A stretch of DNA of 33,558 nt, from positions 1-33,558 of the forward strand of contig JAJDNL010000240.1 in the NCBI GenBank assembly GCA_022340745.1, written 5' to 3'. Source of the stretch: Deltaproteobacteria bacterium. Its GTDB lineage: Bacteria > Desulfobacterota > Syntrophobacteria > BM002. Below, piece by piece: positions 7,230 through 15,009 of this stretch. The first letter of the stretch is position 1. Every line of letters begins with the position of its first letter. The position numbers and the translations under genes were made by a program. A model generated the notes under the pieces. That model did not search any database. It was not told the DNA's origin and worked only from the letters and a program-made list of their open reading frames with translations.

Positions 7230-8225
7230 ATGAACGTAAGGAAAAAGCGAGGGAGTGGTTTGTTAGCTTTCTATCTGGTAGCGGCATTGTTCAGCGTAAG
7301 CACAGCTGGATGCGCGTTTGTTAACGTAACCCTTTATCAGCCGGCATTACCGCTACAGGAGAAAGTTATTGAAGGGGCAGGACCAGGCAAAGTACTCGTA
7401 ATGGACATAAGCGGAGTGTTAACCTATGAGGAGGAAAAGAGGGGCGGCAGTTTCAAAGAGCAGGTAAACCTAATTGCCAGAGTGAAGGAGGAACTGGAAA
7501 AGGCGTCCCAGGATAATGAGGTAAAAGCTCTTATTCTGCGCATCAATACACCGGGCGGAACAGTCAGTGCCAGTGATTTGCTGTACCACGAGATCATGCA
7601 GTTCAAGAAGAAAAGAAAGGTCAAGGTTGTTGCCTGTTTCCTCGGAATGGCCACATCAGGAGGATATTATGTTGCCAGTGCGGCCGACCATATCGTGGCC
7701 CAGCCAACCACGTTGACCGGCAGTGTCGGTACGATAGCGCTTAAATTCAATGTACAGGGATTAATGGAAAAGGTAGGGGTTGAGGAAGAGACGGTGAAGT
7801 CAGGAAACAAAAAAGACATGTGGTCACCCTTCCGGCCAGCAACGAGTGAAGAAAAAGTGATTTTTCAGCGAATCATCGACGAGTACCAGAGTAGATTTCT
7901 CGAGGTGGTTCGAGCGGGAAGAAAGAACATGACTGACTCGGATCTGACCACGGTGGAAGACGGGCGGGTCTTCTCCGGAACCCAGGCGTTCAGACTGCAT
8001 TTAGTAGATGAATTGGGCTACATGAACGATGCGGTCCAGTGGGCAAAAGCCGCTGCGGGAGTGGAGAAAGCTCAGGTGATTATATATCATCGGCCTGGAA
8101 CGTATGTAGACAATATCTATTCCAAATCACCAGGAGAGGCATTGAGCTGGGCGGACCGCTTGCAGCAGGGAGAGCTGCTGCCCCAGAGGCCGGAACCGCG
8201 CTTTATGTATTTGTGGCTGCCGTAA
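7230..8225 (+). CDS. sppA: S49-family signal peptide peptidase (SppA-like), probable lipoprotein
   Basis: This envelope serine protease of the S49/ClpP fold digests signal peptides and other membrane-proximal peptides. The 331-residue product carries a basic N terminus, a hydrophobic stretch and STAGC ending at Cys28, which fits the general prokaryotic lipoprotein pattern. It may therefore be lipid-anchored rather than held by a transmembrane helix. The protease domain includes RINTPGG (about 104-110), the likely nucleophile Ser143 in GMATSGGYY, and the general-base lysine Lys195 in SGNKKDMWSP. The 52-residue gap between them equals the Ser147-Lys199 spacing of Bacillus subtilis SppA, as I recall it. 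This is the short, single-domain form. AAGGAG at 7218-7223 favours the ATG at 7230 over ATGs at 7209 and 7224. Confidence 0.9.
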   Translation: MNVRKKRGSGLLAFYLVAALFSVSTAGCAFVNVTLYQPALPLQEKVIEGAGPGKVLVMDISGVLTYEEEKRGGSFKEQVNLIARVKEELEKASQDNEVKALILRINTPGGTVSASDLLYHEIMQFKKKRKVKVVACFLGMATSGGYYVASAADHIVAQPTTLTGSVGTIALKFNVQGLMEKVGVEEETVKSGNKKDMWSPFRPATSEEKVIFQRIIDEYQSRFLEVVRAGRKNMTDSDLTTVEDGRVFSGTQAFRLHLVDELGYMNDAVQWAKAAAGVEKAQVIIYHRPGTYVDNIYSKSPGEALSWADRLQQGELLPQRPEPRFMYLWLP

Positions 8226-8524
8226 GACCGTCGGGATCCAGAATTGCGGATTGGCGAAGGCATAGAGCATGGAGCATGGGTAGTACAGTAGTCATTTGCC
8301 TCCGGCGTCAATAGGTCACTACGCTGCGCTGTCATTTGTTGTAATAGGTAGAGGACAGAGTTTAGATTGGGATTTCGGATTCAGCATTTTTCATTTCGTA
8401 TTTCCTGTAAACTGATCAGCTAACCTAAGAAAATGGGTTAAGGAACGATTGACGGAATGGGCGGGATTTTCTATGGTAGAGGTCTTGTGGCTGGGAGAGT
8501 GGAAAAAAGTCAGAGGAGTACCTT
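8226..8524. other. Gap between the sppA-like gene and the aminotransferase gene
   Basis: This is 299 bases without a gene. The left part has a GGCATAGAGCATGGAGCATGG low-complexity patch (about 8257-8279), similar to the GCGCATAGCGC patches near other stop codons here. The middle (8367-8410) is T-rich, with ATTTCGGATTCAG-type repeats. AGGAG just before 8525 is the ribosome-binding site of the next gene. I see no terminator. Confidence 0.4.
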
Positions 8525-9508
8525 ATGACATTACCCCATCTGAGTTTGGAGGACTGCAAACGTCTGGCAGAGGATTTGGTCAAGCCCTATCATCAGAACT
8601 ATCTAGCCATGTATAGTAGTGTTCTGGGAGGTGTGGTCACCGACCCTTTTCTTATGACCGTCCCGGTGGACGATCACATCGTTCACCGCGGGGATGGAAT
8701 TTTTGAGGCCTTTAAGTGCGTCAACGGGAATATTTATAATCTCAGAGCCCATCTGGAACGTTTGGAGCGTTCGGCTCGGGCGGTATACTTGAGATTACCA
8801 GCAAGCTTGGAGCAGATTTCCGAGCTCGTGATTGGGACAATACGCATAGCCGGAGCCCGGGGTTGTCTGATTCGGGTTTTCGTCTCTCGTGGCCCGGGAG
8901 GCTTCACCACCAATCCTTATGAGTGCCCGTCCTCCCAGATCTATATCGTTGTATGTAATCCCAGTGTATACCCAAAAGAGCAGTCAACAGAAGGTGTCCT
9001 GATAAAAAGCAGCAGCATTCCGGTAAAAAAATCCTACTTTGCCAACATCAAGAGTTGTAACTACCTCCCCAACGTCCTCATGAAGAAGGAGGCGGTGGAT
9101 GCGGGGGTGCAATACACTGTTTCAATAGACGAGAACGGATTTCTGGGTGAGGGATCCACTGAAAACATCGGATTGGTGACACCGGACCGTACTCTCAAGT
9201 TGCCCCGGTTTGCCAGAATTCTCAAGGGTACCACCGTAACCCGGGTTGCAGAGTTGGCCGAGTCTCTGGTTGCTAGCGGTGCGCTTGCACAAGTGGTGTT
9301 CGAGGACATAACATTGAACGAGGCTTACAGCGGCGCTGAGATTCTGCTCTTCGGAACCACCTTTGATATCATGCCAGCGGTGATTTTTGACGGCCATGCC
9401 ATCGGGTCCGGCAGGCCCGGAGAGATTTTTCAGCTGCTGCGGGAATTGTTGACCCGGGACATTGAGAGTAACGCGGCTCTCCATACTCCGGTGTTTGAAG
9501 GCGCATAG
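8525..9508 (+). CDS. Class IV PLP aminotransferase (branched-chain or D-amino-acid type)
   Basis: This fold-type IV PLP enzyme of 327 residues transfers an amino group between an amino acid and a 2-oxo acid. Visible family marks are HRGDGIFEAFK (about 54-64), RAHLERLERSA (about 74-84), the PLP lysine in NIKSCNYLPNVL (Lys176) and the phosphate-binding ENGFLGEGSTENI region (about 203-215), followed by ILKGTTVTRV. Family members include IlvE, D-alanine aminotransferase and aminodeoxychorismate lyase (PabC), which are hard to tell apart by eye. The nearby ilvA makes a branched-chain role plausible but not shown. The ATG at 8525 follows AGGAG. The stop codon lies in a GCGCATAGCGC microrepeat, so the C-terminal EGA residues are partly repeat-derived. 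Confidence 0.9.
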   Translation: MTLPHLSLEDCKRLAEDLVKPYHQNYLAMYSSVLGGVVTDPFLMTVPVDDHIVHRGDGIFEAFKCVNGNIYNLRAHLERLERSARAVYLRLPASLEQISELVIGTIRIAGARGCLIRVFVSRGPGGFTTNPYECPSSQIYIVVCNPSVYPKEQSTEGVLIKSSSIPVKKSYFANIKSCNYLPNVLMKKEAVDAGVQYTVSIDENGFLGEGSTENIGLVTPDRTLKLPRFARILKGTTVTRVAELAESLVASGALAQVVFEDITLNEAYSGAEILLFGTTFDIMPAVIFDGHAIGSGRPGEIFQLLRELLTRDIESNAALHTPVFEGA

Positions 9509-9540
9509 CGCAAAGAGCATAGCGCATGGCGCATAGCGTT
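9501..9540. repeat. GCGCATAGCGC microrepeat patch
   Basis: This run of GCGCATAGCGC, GCGCATGGCGC and similar units covers the stop codon of the preceding aminotransferase gene. Related patches occur at 11461-11480, at the end of the deoxyhypusine-synthase-like gene, and at 24329-24350, just after truA. A weaker relative lies at about 8257-8279. Confidence 0.7.
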
Positions 9541-9621
9541 CGACCTGATTGGGGTGAAGCGATACAAATGTTCTACACGGAGATGGTTATCTACAGGGCG
9601 ATTCTTGGTAGGACAGGAAAC

Positions 9622-9780
9622 AGAAGAAACACCAAGAAGACCAAAGGGGGAGACTGGGAAACAACGAGCACCTGAGCCTCCTGTCTTTACGCATCTCAGC
9701 TTGGCGAGAGCCAGCATGAAGATTTGGTGCATTTTCAAATGCGACACTGCCACAAAATGGCGCGAATTGCTCGTTGTGGA
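9622..9780 (+). repeat. Dispersed repeat R2, copy 2
   Basis: This is the inverted partner of the repeat at 1-158. It begins AGAAGAAACACCAAG and ends TTGCTCGTTGTGGA, with the inner inverted pair ACAACGAGCA (9661-9670) and TGCTCGTTGT (9768-9777). A small GCCA/TGGC stem near the right end is kept in both copies while its loop differs. The large near-palindrome beside copy 1 is absent here. It occupies most of the 402-base gap between the aminotransferase gene and gmhA. An open frame crosses it, but the changes between copies do not look selected for protein. Confidence 0.75.
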
Positions 9781-9846
9781 CGAGCCTTCCCCCTTGGCCA
9801 GTGCCGCTCATAACATTTTTGGGGGAATTCCTGTAGGCGTAACAGT

Positions 9847-9873
9847 TTGACAAGCATAGGTTGCTGATATAGA
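9847..9873 (+). promoter_or_regulatory. Candidate promoter for the gmhA operon
   Basis: A perfect TTGACA (9847-9852) is followed after a short 15-base spacer by TATAGA (9868-9873). It lies about 60 bases before the gmhA ATG, with no other promoter-like sequence nearer. The short spacer lowers confidence. Confidence 0.35.
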
Positions 9874-9910
9874 AGGGGCGAAAGCTCCGAAAGGAAACCC
9901 AGGTGCAGTC

Positions 9911-10504
9911 ATGGAGGATATGAAGTCTATTGTTGATCGCAGTTTCGAGGAAAGTATCGAGGCAAAGCGCAGCTGCATGGAGCACAACCAAGAGTCATTG
10001 ATCAGAGCCGCCACCATGATTGTGGACGCCTTTCACAATGAAAACAAGTTGATGCTTTTCGGAAATGGTGGTTCTGCTGCGGACGCGCAGCATATTGCGG
10101 CGGAATTTGTTAACCGCTTTATGATCGAACGCCCACCGCTGCCGGCAATGTCGCTAACCACAGACACCTCTGTTCTCACGAGTGTGGGAAACGATTACAC
10201 CTTTGACGACGTTTTCAGCAAACAGGTAAAAGCGCTGGGAATGGAAGGGGATGTGGCCTGGGGCATGAGCACAAGTGGAGATTCGGTCAATGTATTGGAA
10301 GCACTGATCGTGGCCAGAGAACGGGGGCTGCGCACCATTGGTATGACTGGTGCCAACGCCGGTAAAATGGCAGAGGTGGCGCAGGTGCTGCTCAGGGTAG
10401 ACGCAGAAAATACTGCTCGCATTCAAGAGTGTCACATCACCATGGCCCATATCATCTCTGAACTGGTTGACTACCAGCTTTTTCAAAGGCGTGTATCTCA
10501 ATGA
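9911..10504 (+). CDS. gmhA: Phosphoheptose isomerase (sedoheptulose 7-phosphate isomerase)
   Basis: GmhA converts sedoheptulose 7-phosphate to D-glycero-D-manno-heptose 7-phosphate, the first step to the heptose of the LPS inner core. The 197-residue protein is a single SIS domain with the phosphate-binding GNGGSAADAQH loop (about 51-61), the STSGDS loop and an ECHITMAHIISELVDY C-terminal helix. Glu65 and His180 fall at the positions I recall for the catalytic pair of the E. coli enzyme. AGGTG lies five bases before the ATG at 9911. The stop codon overlaps the next ATG as ATGA, which suggests translational coupling to the deoxyhypusine-synthase-like gene. No other heptose gene lies in the window. 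A more general SIS sugar-phosphate isomerase is the alternative. Confidence 0.92.
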   Translation: MEDMKSIVDRSFEESIEAKRSCMEHNQESLIRAATMIVDAFHNENKLMLFGNGGSAADAQHIAAEFVNRFMIERPPLPAMSLTTDTSVLTSVGNDYTFDDVFSKQVKALGMEGDVAWGMSTSGDSVNVLEALIVARERGLRTIGMTGANAGKMAEVAQVLLRVDAENTARIQECHITMAHIISELVDYQLFQRRVSQ

Positions 10505-11481
10505 AAGAAAATCGGCCCAAGATGAAGCCCATTTCTCTAAAAAATGTCCGTACCGGTCGTCTCAGTGAACGGCAAAGTAAGGTTTCATTGGCAATCACTG
10601 GGCAGGCCTGGGAACCGGGGCAATCACTACAGGAATTTCTGCAGCGGCTCCCCTCCGTCCTGGGGGCGGCTGACTTGCGGGAGGTGGCCAGGAGGATATG
10701 TGAGGCTTTGGAGCAGAAACGGCCGGTACTGCTTGGCATGGGAGCCCACCCAATCAAGGTTGGACTCAATCCCATCATAATAGACCTCATGGAGAGGGGC
10801 GTGCTGAGTGGCGTGGCCATGAACGGCGCCGGAATTATCCACGATGCCGAGATGGCATTGGTGGGAGGGACCTCGGAGGATGTCGACATAGCACTGGCAG
10901 ACGGCAGTTTTGGCATGAGCCATGAGACTGCCGATTTCCTAAACAGGGCGATAGCCCAGGAAAGGGAAGCGGATATGGGGCTAGGCGCGGCGGTGGGGGA
11001 GGCACTGCTGCGGGCTAACGTTCCCCATGTGGAGCAAAGCATTCTGGCCGCAGGTGTTAGACTCTCAATCCCTGTCACCGTGCATGTTGCCCTGGGCACG
11101 GATGTTATCCACATTCACCCCAGCGTGGATCCAGCAGCGACCGGAAGCGCTACTCACCTGGATTTTAGGATCTTCGCTGGGCTTGTGGCTTCCCTGGAAG
11201 GTGGCGTTTACCTGAACCTGGGATCGGCGGTACTGTTACCGGAAATCTTTCTAAAAGCTATTGCTCTCGTGAGGAACCTCGGTCACCAGGTTAAGAATTT
11301 TACCACTGTTAACATGGATTTTAATCGCCACTATCGGCCCCTGGTTAACGTGGTGGAACGACCGACCCAGGCAGGCGGTAGAGGTTTCGAACTTGTCGGC
11401 CACCACGAGATCATGTTGCCGCTGCTAGCAGCGGCGGTCATTGAGTTGCTCGAGACAGAGCGCAAAGAGCATGGCGCCTAG
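10501..11481 (+). CDS. Deoxyhypusine-synthase-like protein without the catalytic lysine
   Basis: This is a 326-residue cytosolic protein. By memory alignment with human deoxyhypusine synthase, residues 75-120 (VLLGMGAHPIKVGLNPIIID onward to NGAGIIHDAEM) match that enzyme's LGYTSNLISSGI and TTAGGVEEDL region. Residues 238-252 (NLGSAVLLPEIFLKA) match its LGGGVVKHHIANA. Residues 303-315 match its LVFPLLVAETF end. The WGKI motif that holds the human catalytic lysine has no counterpart: there is no lysine between Lys265 and Lys322. Bacteria lack eIF5A, so the true substrate must differ. The gene overlaps gmhA by four bases and the cyclophilin-like gene by eleven, so all three are surely co-transcribed. 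Function is unknown; family membership is tentative. Confidence 0.8.
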   Translation: MKENRPKMKPISLKNVRTGRLSERQSKVSLAITGQAWEPGQSLQEFLQRLPSVLGAADLREVARRICEALEQKRPVLLGMGAHPIKVGLNPIIIDLMERGVLSGVAMNGAGIIHDAEMALVGGTSEDVDIALADGSFGMSHETADFLNRAIAQEREADMGLGAAVGEALLRANVPHVEQSILAAGVRLSIPVTVHVALGTDVIHIHPSVDPAATGSATHLDFRIFAGLVASLEGGVYLNLGSAVLLPEIFLKAIALVRNLGHQVKNFTTVNMDFNRHYRPLVNVVERPTQAGGRGFELVGHHEIMLPLLAAAVIELLETERKEHGA

Positions 11482-11860
11482 CATCCAAAAAATCGTGATC
11501 AAAGCCAGCCACATTGCAGCTGAGGCAGAGCTCAATGAGTCGGCGACGGCCACACTCATCTGGCAGGCACTACCCCTTAAGGGTGTGGCAAACACCTGGG
11601 GAGAAGAGATATATTTCCGGATTCCGGTGTCACACGACCTGGCGCCTGATGCCAAAGAGGTGGTGCAGCCTGGAGATTTGGCTTACTGGCCTCAGGGCCA
11701 GGCTTTTTGTATCTTCTTCGGTGCCACCCCCATCAGCGGGCCCGGGGAAATTAGGCCAGCCAGTGCTGTCAACGTGGTTGGCCGGCTGTTAGATGATCCC
11801 ACTAGGTTTTTGTCAATTCAGGCAGGCACATCAGTGCTGATGGAACCGGCTGCACCATGA
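11471..11860 (+). CDS. Cyclophilin-like domain protein (TM1367 / DUF369 type)
   Basis: This 129-residue protein starts with a beta strand (IQKIVIKASHIAAEAELN). It then has ALPLKGVANTWGEEIYFRIP, a block around VVQPGDLAYWPQGQAFCIFFG, and TPISGPGEIRPASAVNVVG. This order matches the small prokaryotic cyclophilin-like family typified by Thermotoga TM1367, which adopts the cyclophilin barrel but lacks demonstrated prolyl isomerase activity. The ATG at 11471 lies inside the end of the previous gene, eleven bases of overlap. An upstream in-frame start at 11441 would overlap more and lacks a better ribosome-binding site. It is the last gene of the gmhA operon. Its role is unknown; a link with the deoxyhypusine-synthase-like protein is suggested only by tight coupling. 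Confidence 0.82.
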   Translation: MAPSIQKIVIKASHIAAEAELNESATATLIWQALPLKGVANTWGEEIYFRIPVSHDLAPDAKEVVQPGDLAYWPQGQAFCIFFGATPISGPGEIRPASAVNVVGRLLDDPTRFLSIQAGTSVLMEPAAP

Positions 11861-11992
11861 GGACATGGGAGGCAGTTGGGCAGTCGAGTCTTGATCTATT
11901 GTCAGGCGTTCGTGGTACTGGTATTATACCTACTTTATGGTGGTTAGTTGCATCATTTGTGGGGTCGACTATGTTGCAACACCTTTAACTGC

Positions 11993-12079
11993 TAACCCGG
12001 ATGTTTCATGAATTGATGTCGCGAGACCGTCATATCCGCGGTCGCAGTCACGCCGGGGCGTGGTGAAATATCCGGGCTA
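11993..12079. mobile_element. R1 element B: 87-bp element with inverted ends
   Basis: The left end (11993-12012) matches the R1 end at 18 of 20 positions. The right end (12061-12079, finishing AAATATCCGGGCTA) is its inverse. The middle holds GATGTCGCGAGACCG and GTCATATCCGCGGTCGCAG (12029-12047), the inner motif shared with elements A and C. It has no coding capacity. It lies in the 371-base gap between the cyclophilin-like gene and fmdB. The left part of that gap (11861-11992) shows nothing recognisable. Confidence 0.75.
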
Positions 12080-12108
12080 AGATTCAGCAGGCCATTAAGT
12101 ACGCGTCT

Positions 12109-12220
12109 GCAATTGAAGCTCCCTGCAGCAAGACCTGTCGACGAGACTTGTCGACGAGCTCAAGTCGTGTCGCTCAGGTCGGGTCGCTACGGGGAATGCG
12201 CTCGCTTTAGCATTTTCTAC
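12109..12220 (+). repeat. Copy of the element A interior cassette before fmdB
   Basis: Positions 12109-12145 match 1403-1439 of element A at 36 of 37 bases. Positions 12174-12217 match 1440-1463 joined to 1533-1556, so this copy lacks about 69 bases found in A. It also contains a local duplication of TGTCGACGAG. Similarity stops at CATTTTC, a few bases before the fmdB ribosome-binding site, without the terminal R1 end. It is a degenerate or rearranged relative of element A. Confidence 0.7.
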
Positions 12221-12231
12221 AGGAGTGGTTG

Positions 12232-12465
12232 ATGCCCATTTACGAATATTACTGCGAAAGTTGTGATGACCAGTTCGAGATCCTGGTTTTTCGGTCTTCA
12301 GATCCAGTGGGCTGCCCAACCTGCAATACAGAGAACGTCAAGCGCGTACTCTCCGTATTCGGTTTCAAAAGTGGTGGAGACAAAGGGGCAGCCAGCAGTA
12401 GGATGGGAAGCGGCGCCAGCGGCTGCAGCGGCTGTGCCGCCACTAATTGCAGCAGTTGCCACTAA
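12232..12465 (+). CDS. FmdB-family zinc ribbon protein
   Basis: This small protein of 77 residues starts MPIYEYYCESCDDQFE, the hallmark of the FmdB / CxxC-CxxC zinc-ribbon family. The zinc ligands would be the pairs CESC (about 8-11) and CPTC (about 29-32). The C-terminal tail is glycine- and serine-rich with extra cysteines (GCSGC and CSSCH). Such proteins are often annotated as putative regulators, but their role is not established. AGGAG at 12221-12225 sits six bases before the ATG at 12232, which I prefer over a TTG three bases upstream. The stop overlaps an in-frame ATG of hemC, so the two genes are probably one transcript. Confidence 0.9.
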   Translation: MPIYEYYCESCDDQFEILVFRSSDPVGCPTCNTENVKRVLSVFGFKSGGDKGAASSRMGSGASGCSGCAATNCSSCH

Positions 12466-12479
12466 TGAGAAGTATGTCC

Positions 12480-13415
12480 ATGACTGAAAAGAGACGGCTG
12501 CGTATTGGCACTCGGGGAAGCGCTTTAGCCCTGTGGCAAGCGGAGTGGGTAAAAGCTCAACTGCTGGCAGCTCATGAAGAACTGGCAGTAGAGCTGCTGG
12601 TGATCAAGACCACGGGCGACAAGATTCTTGACGTGCCTCTCGCTAAAGTGGGCGGCAAGGGTCTCTTTGTCAAAGAGATTGAGGAGGCCCTGTTAGGCGG
12701 TAAGGCAGACCTGGCCGTCCACAGCGTTAAGGATATGCCGGCAGAGCTCCCCGAGGGGCTGCACTTGGCGGTAATGCCTCCCAGAGAAGATCCACGGGAT
12801 GCGATCATCAGCAGAAACGGGGCAGGTCTTGAGGCGCTGCCAAACGGGGCTCGAGTGGGTACGAGCAGTCTGCGGCGCGCTGCCCAGCTTCTTCACCTTA
12901 GGCCTGATCTGCGCATTGAAACCTTGAGGGGAAATGTTGATACCCGCTTGCGTAAGCTGGAAAGTGAAGGTTTTGATGCCATTGTACTAGCTGCTGCGGG
13001 GCTCAAACGGATGGAATTGAGCCATGTGGTTTCCGAGTACCTTGAGCCGGAGCGGATAGTACCGGCAGTTGGACAAGGGGCACTGGGAATAGAGACCAGA
13101 ACGGCCGATGCTTTCACTAACGAGATGGTGGCAAGCCTTGCCCACCAACAAACTATGACCATAGTTAGTGCGGAGCGTGCTTTTCTCAAACGTTTGGAAG
13201 GTGGCTGCCAAGTGCCCATCGGCGCTCACGCAACCATGGAAGGTGATACTTTGATCCTCACTGGAATGGTGGCCGATCTAGAGGGTGTCCGGCTGATCCG
13301 GAGGGAACTACGCGGAGATACCCACCAGCCAGAGGCTGTTGGAGAGAGGTTGGCGGGAGTGATTCTGGAATCAGGCGGGGCTGAGATTCTGGCGGAGTTT
13401 TATGACAATCAGTAG
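12480..13415 (+). CDS. hemC: Porphobilinogen deaminase (hydroxymethylbilane synthase)
   Basis: HemC polymerises four porphobilinogens to hydroxymethylbilane in the cytosol, using a covalently bound dipyrromethane. The 311-residue protein shows RIGTRGSALALWQ at the N terminus, KGLFVKEIEEALL, AVHSVKDMPAELP, GTSSLRRAAQL and LRGNVDTRLRKL. The cofactor cysteine is in LEGGCQVPIGAHA. With the ATG at 12480 this is Cys243, one off E. coli Cys242, and GAGAAG lies seven bases upstream. An ATG at 12465 that overlaps the fmdB stop is the alternative start. The next gene, cobA-hemD, uses its product, so the pair forms a tetrapyrrole module. Confidence 0.97.
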   Translation: MTEKRRLRIGTRGSALALWQAEWVKAQLLAAHEELAVELLVIKTTGDKILDVPLAKVGGKGLFVKEIEEALLGGKADLAVHSVKDMPAELPEGLHLAVMPPREDPRDAIISRNGAGLEALPNGARVGTSSLRRAAQLLHLRPDLRIETLRGNVDTRLRKLESEGFDAIVLAAAGLKRMELSHVVSEYLEPERIVPAVGQGALGIETRTADAFTNEMVASLAHQQTMTIVSAERAFLKRLEGGCQVPIGAHATMEGDTLILTGMVADLEGVRLIRRELRGDTHQPEAVGERLAGVILESGGAEILAEFYDNQ

Positions 13416-13468
13416 ATTCTCAGTCCCTTTTGGACCAGATACTTCAACCAGGAAAGGGTGCTTAGCCG

Positions 13469-15001
13469 TTGGACGTACAGCAAGGAAGGGTATATTTGGT
13501 CGGGGCCGGACCTGGTGATCCGGCCCTTGCTACTCTAAAAGCAGCAGAGTGTCTTCAGCAGGCAGAGGTAGTTATCTACGATTACCTGGCCAGTGAGAAA
13601 CTGCTGGAATTTGCGCCCCTGGAAGCAGAGCGGCTTTACGTGGGAAAAAAGGCCGGGGATCATGCAATGCGTCAGGAGCAAATCAATGCTCTGTTGGTGG
13701 AGAAAGGGCGCAATTCAATTGTGGTTCGTCTAAAAGGGGGGGATCCCTTCATCTTTGGACGCGGCGGCGAAGAGGCGCTTGCCCTGAGGGAAGCTGGCAT
13801 CCCTTTTGAGGTCGTACCGGGGGTTACATCCGCTATCGCTGTGCCGGCTTATGCAGGTATTTCTTTGACCCATAGAGGATTGTCTGCCTCGGTGGCCTTT
13901 GTTACCGGACATGAAATGCCAGGAAAGGAGGAGTCCGACATCCACTGGGACCGACTAGCCACCGGTGTGGGCACCCTGGTTTTTCTCATGGGAGTAAGAA
14001 ACCTGGAGTTCATCAGTTCTCAATTGATGGAGCACGGCAGGGCAGCGGAAACCCCAGTGGCAGTCATTCGCTGGGGTACGACTGCAAAACAGCAGACGGT
14101 TACCGGGACGCTTGACAGTATTGTCCAGGTTGCCGAGGAAGTGGGGATCAAGCCCCCCGCCATCATCGTGATTGGGGAAGTGGCAGGGTTACGCCAACAT
14201 CTCAACTGGTTCGAAGAACGCCCACTGTTTGGCAAGACAGTGGTGGTAACTCGGGCGCGAGAACAGGCCAGTGCTTTCCGTATCCTACTGGAAGGGAAAG
14301 GAGCCCAGTGTCTGGAGTTTCCCACTATTGAAGTGGTTCCGCCCGCCAGTTGGGGACCACTAGATGAGGCGATTCGGAACCTTGGGCTTTATGACTGGTT
14401 GATTTTTACCAGCGTCAATGGCGTGCGCTTCTTTTTTCAACGTCTCCAAGAGCACGGTGAGGATGTGCGGGCCCTTCATGGAATCCGCCTTGCTGCCATA
14501 GGCCCTAAAACTGCGGCAAAGCTGATGGAAAGAGGTCTACGGCTTGATCTCGTTCCATCAGAGTATCGAGCCGAGGCGGTGATCGAAGAACTGGGTGAAC
14601 AAGAGGTGCGTGGGAGAAAATTTCTCCTGCCGAGAGCTGCCAAGGCACGCGAGATTCTGCCGGAAAAACTAGAAGAAATGGGCGGACAGATAGACGTAGT
14701 GACAGCCTATGAGACTATTCGTCCAGCCGGGAAAAGTGAGGAGGTTCGCAGTCTCTTGAAAAAAGGTGCCATCTCCTGCATCACTTTTACCAGTTCCTCC
14801 ACGGTTGAGAACTTCGCTGCCATGTTTCCTGGCGGCGATTTGCCGTCCCTTTTGGATAAGGCCGCCATTGCCTGCATAGGGCCAATCACCGCCCAGACAG
14901 CACGTGAGCATGGCTTAGAGGTGGACATTATGCCAGCAGAGTATACTGTCGAGGCGCTCGCTACCAAGATTGTGGAATATTTCTACCGCACGGGTGGCTG
15001 A
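13469..15001 (+). CDS. cobA-hemD: Fused uroporphyrinogen-III C-methyltransferase and uroporphyrinogen-III synthase
   Basis: This 510-residue protein joins two enzymes. Residues about 5-245 are the SAM-dependent methyltransferase ([18 protein letters not shown], then [18 protein letters not shown] and [16 protein letters not shown]), which makes precorrin-2 for sirohaem, cobalamin or alternative haem routes. Residues about 255-508 are uroporphyrinogen-III synthase ([38 protein letters not shown]). It thus both makes and methylates uroporphyrinogen III. The start is a TTG at 13469, with GGAAAGGG about ten bases upstream; no in-frame ATG precedes it. It lies 53 bases after hemC, whose product is its substrate. 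The fusion is a known arrangement in anaerobes. Flux to protohaem versus sirohaem cannot be told from here. Confidence 0.96.
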   Translation: MDVQQGRVYLVGAGPGDPALATLKAAECLQQAEVVIYDYLASEKLLEFAPLEAERLYVGKKAGDHAMRQEQINALLVEKGRNSIVVRLKGGDPFIFGRGGEEALALREAGIPFEVVPGVTSAIAVPAYAGISLTHRGLSASVAFVTGHEMPGKEESDIHWDRLATGVGTLVFLMGVRNLEFISSQLMEHGRAAETPVAVIRWGTTAKQQTVTGTLDSIVQVAEEVGIKPPAIIVIGEVAGLRQHLNWFEERPLFGKTVVVTRAREQASAFRILLEGKGAQCLEFPTIEVVPPASWGPLDEAIRNLGLYDWLIFTSVNGVRFFFQRLQEHGEDVRALHGIRLAAIGPKTAAKLMERGLRLDLVPSEYRAEAVIEELGEQEVRGRKFLLPRAAKAREILPEKLEEMGGQIDVVTAYETIRPAGKSEEVRSLLKKGAISCITFTSSSTVENFAAMFPGGDLPSLLDKAAIACIGPITAQTAREHGLEVDIMPAEYTVEALATKIVEYFYRTGG

Positions 15002-15009
15002 AGCCCTCA

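Noticed and set aside
9554-9850. Open frame across repeat R2 copy 2, also open in copy 1 (MKIWC and MKMWC start)
   Set aside because: Between the two copies I count about 10 first-, 8 second- and 6 third-position changes. That is not the third-position excess expected of a selected protein, and no ribosome-binding site fits the ATG.
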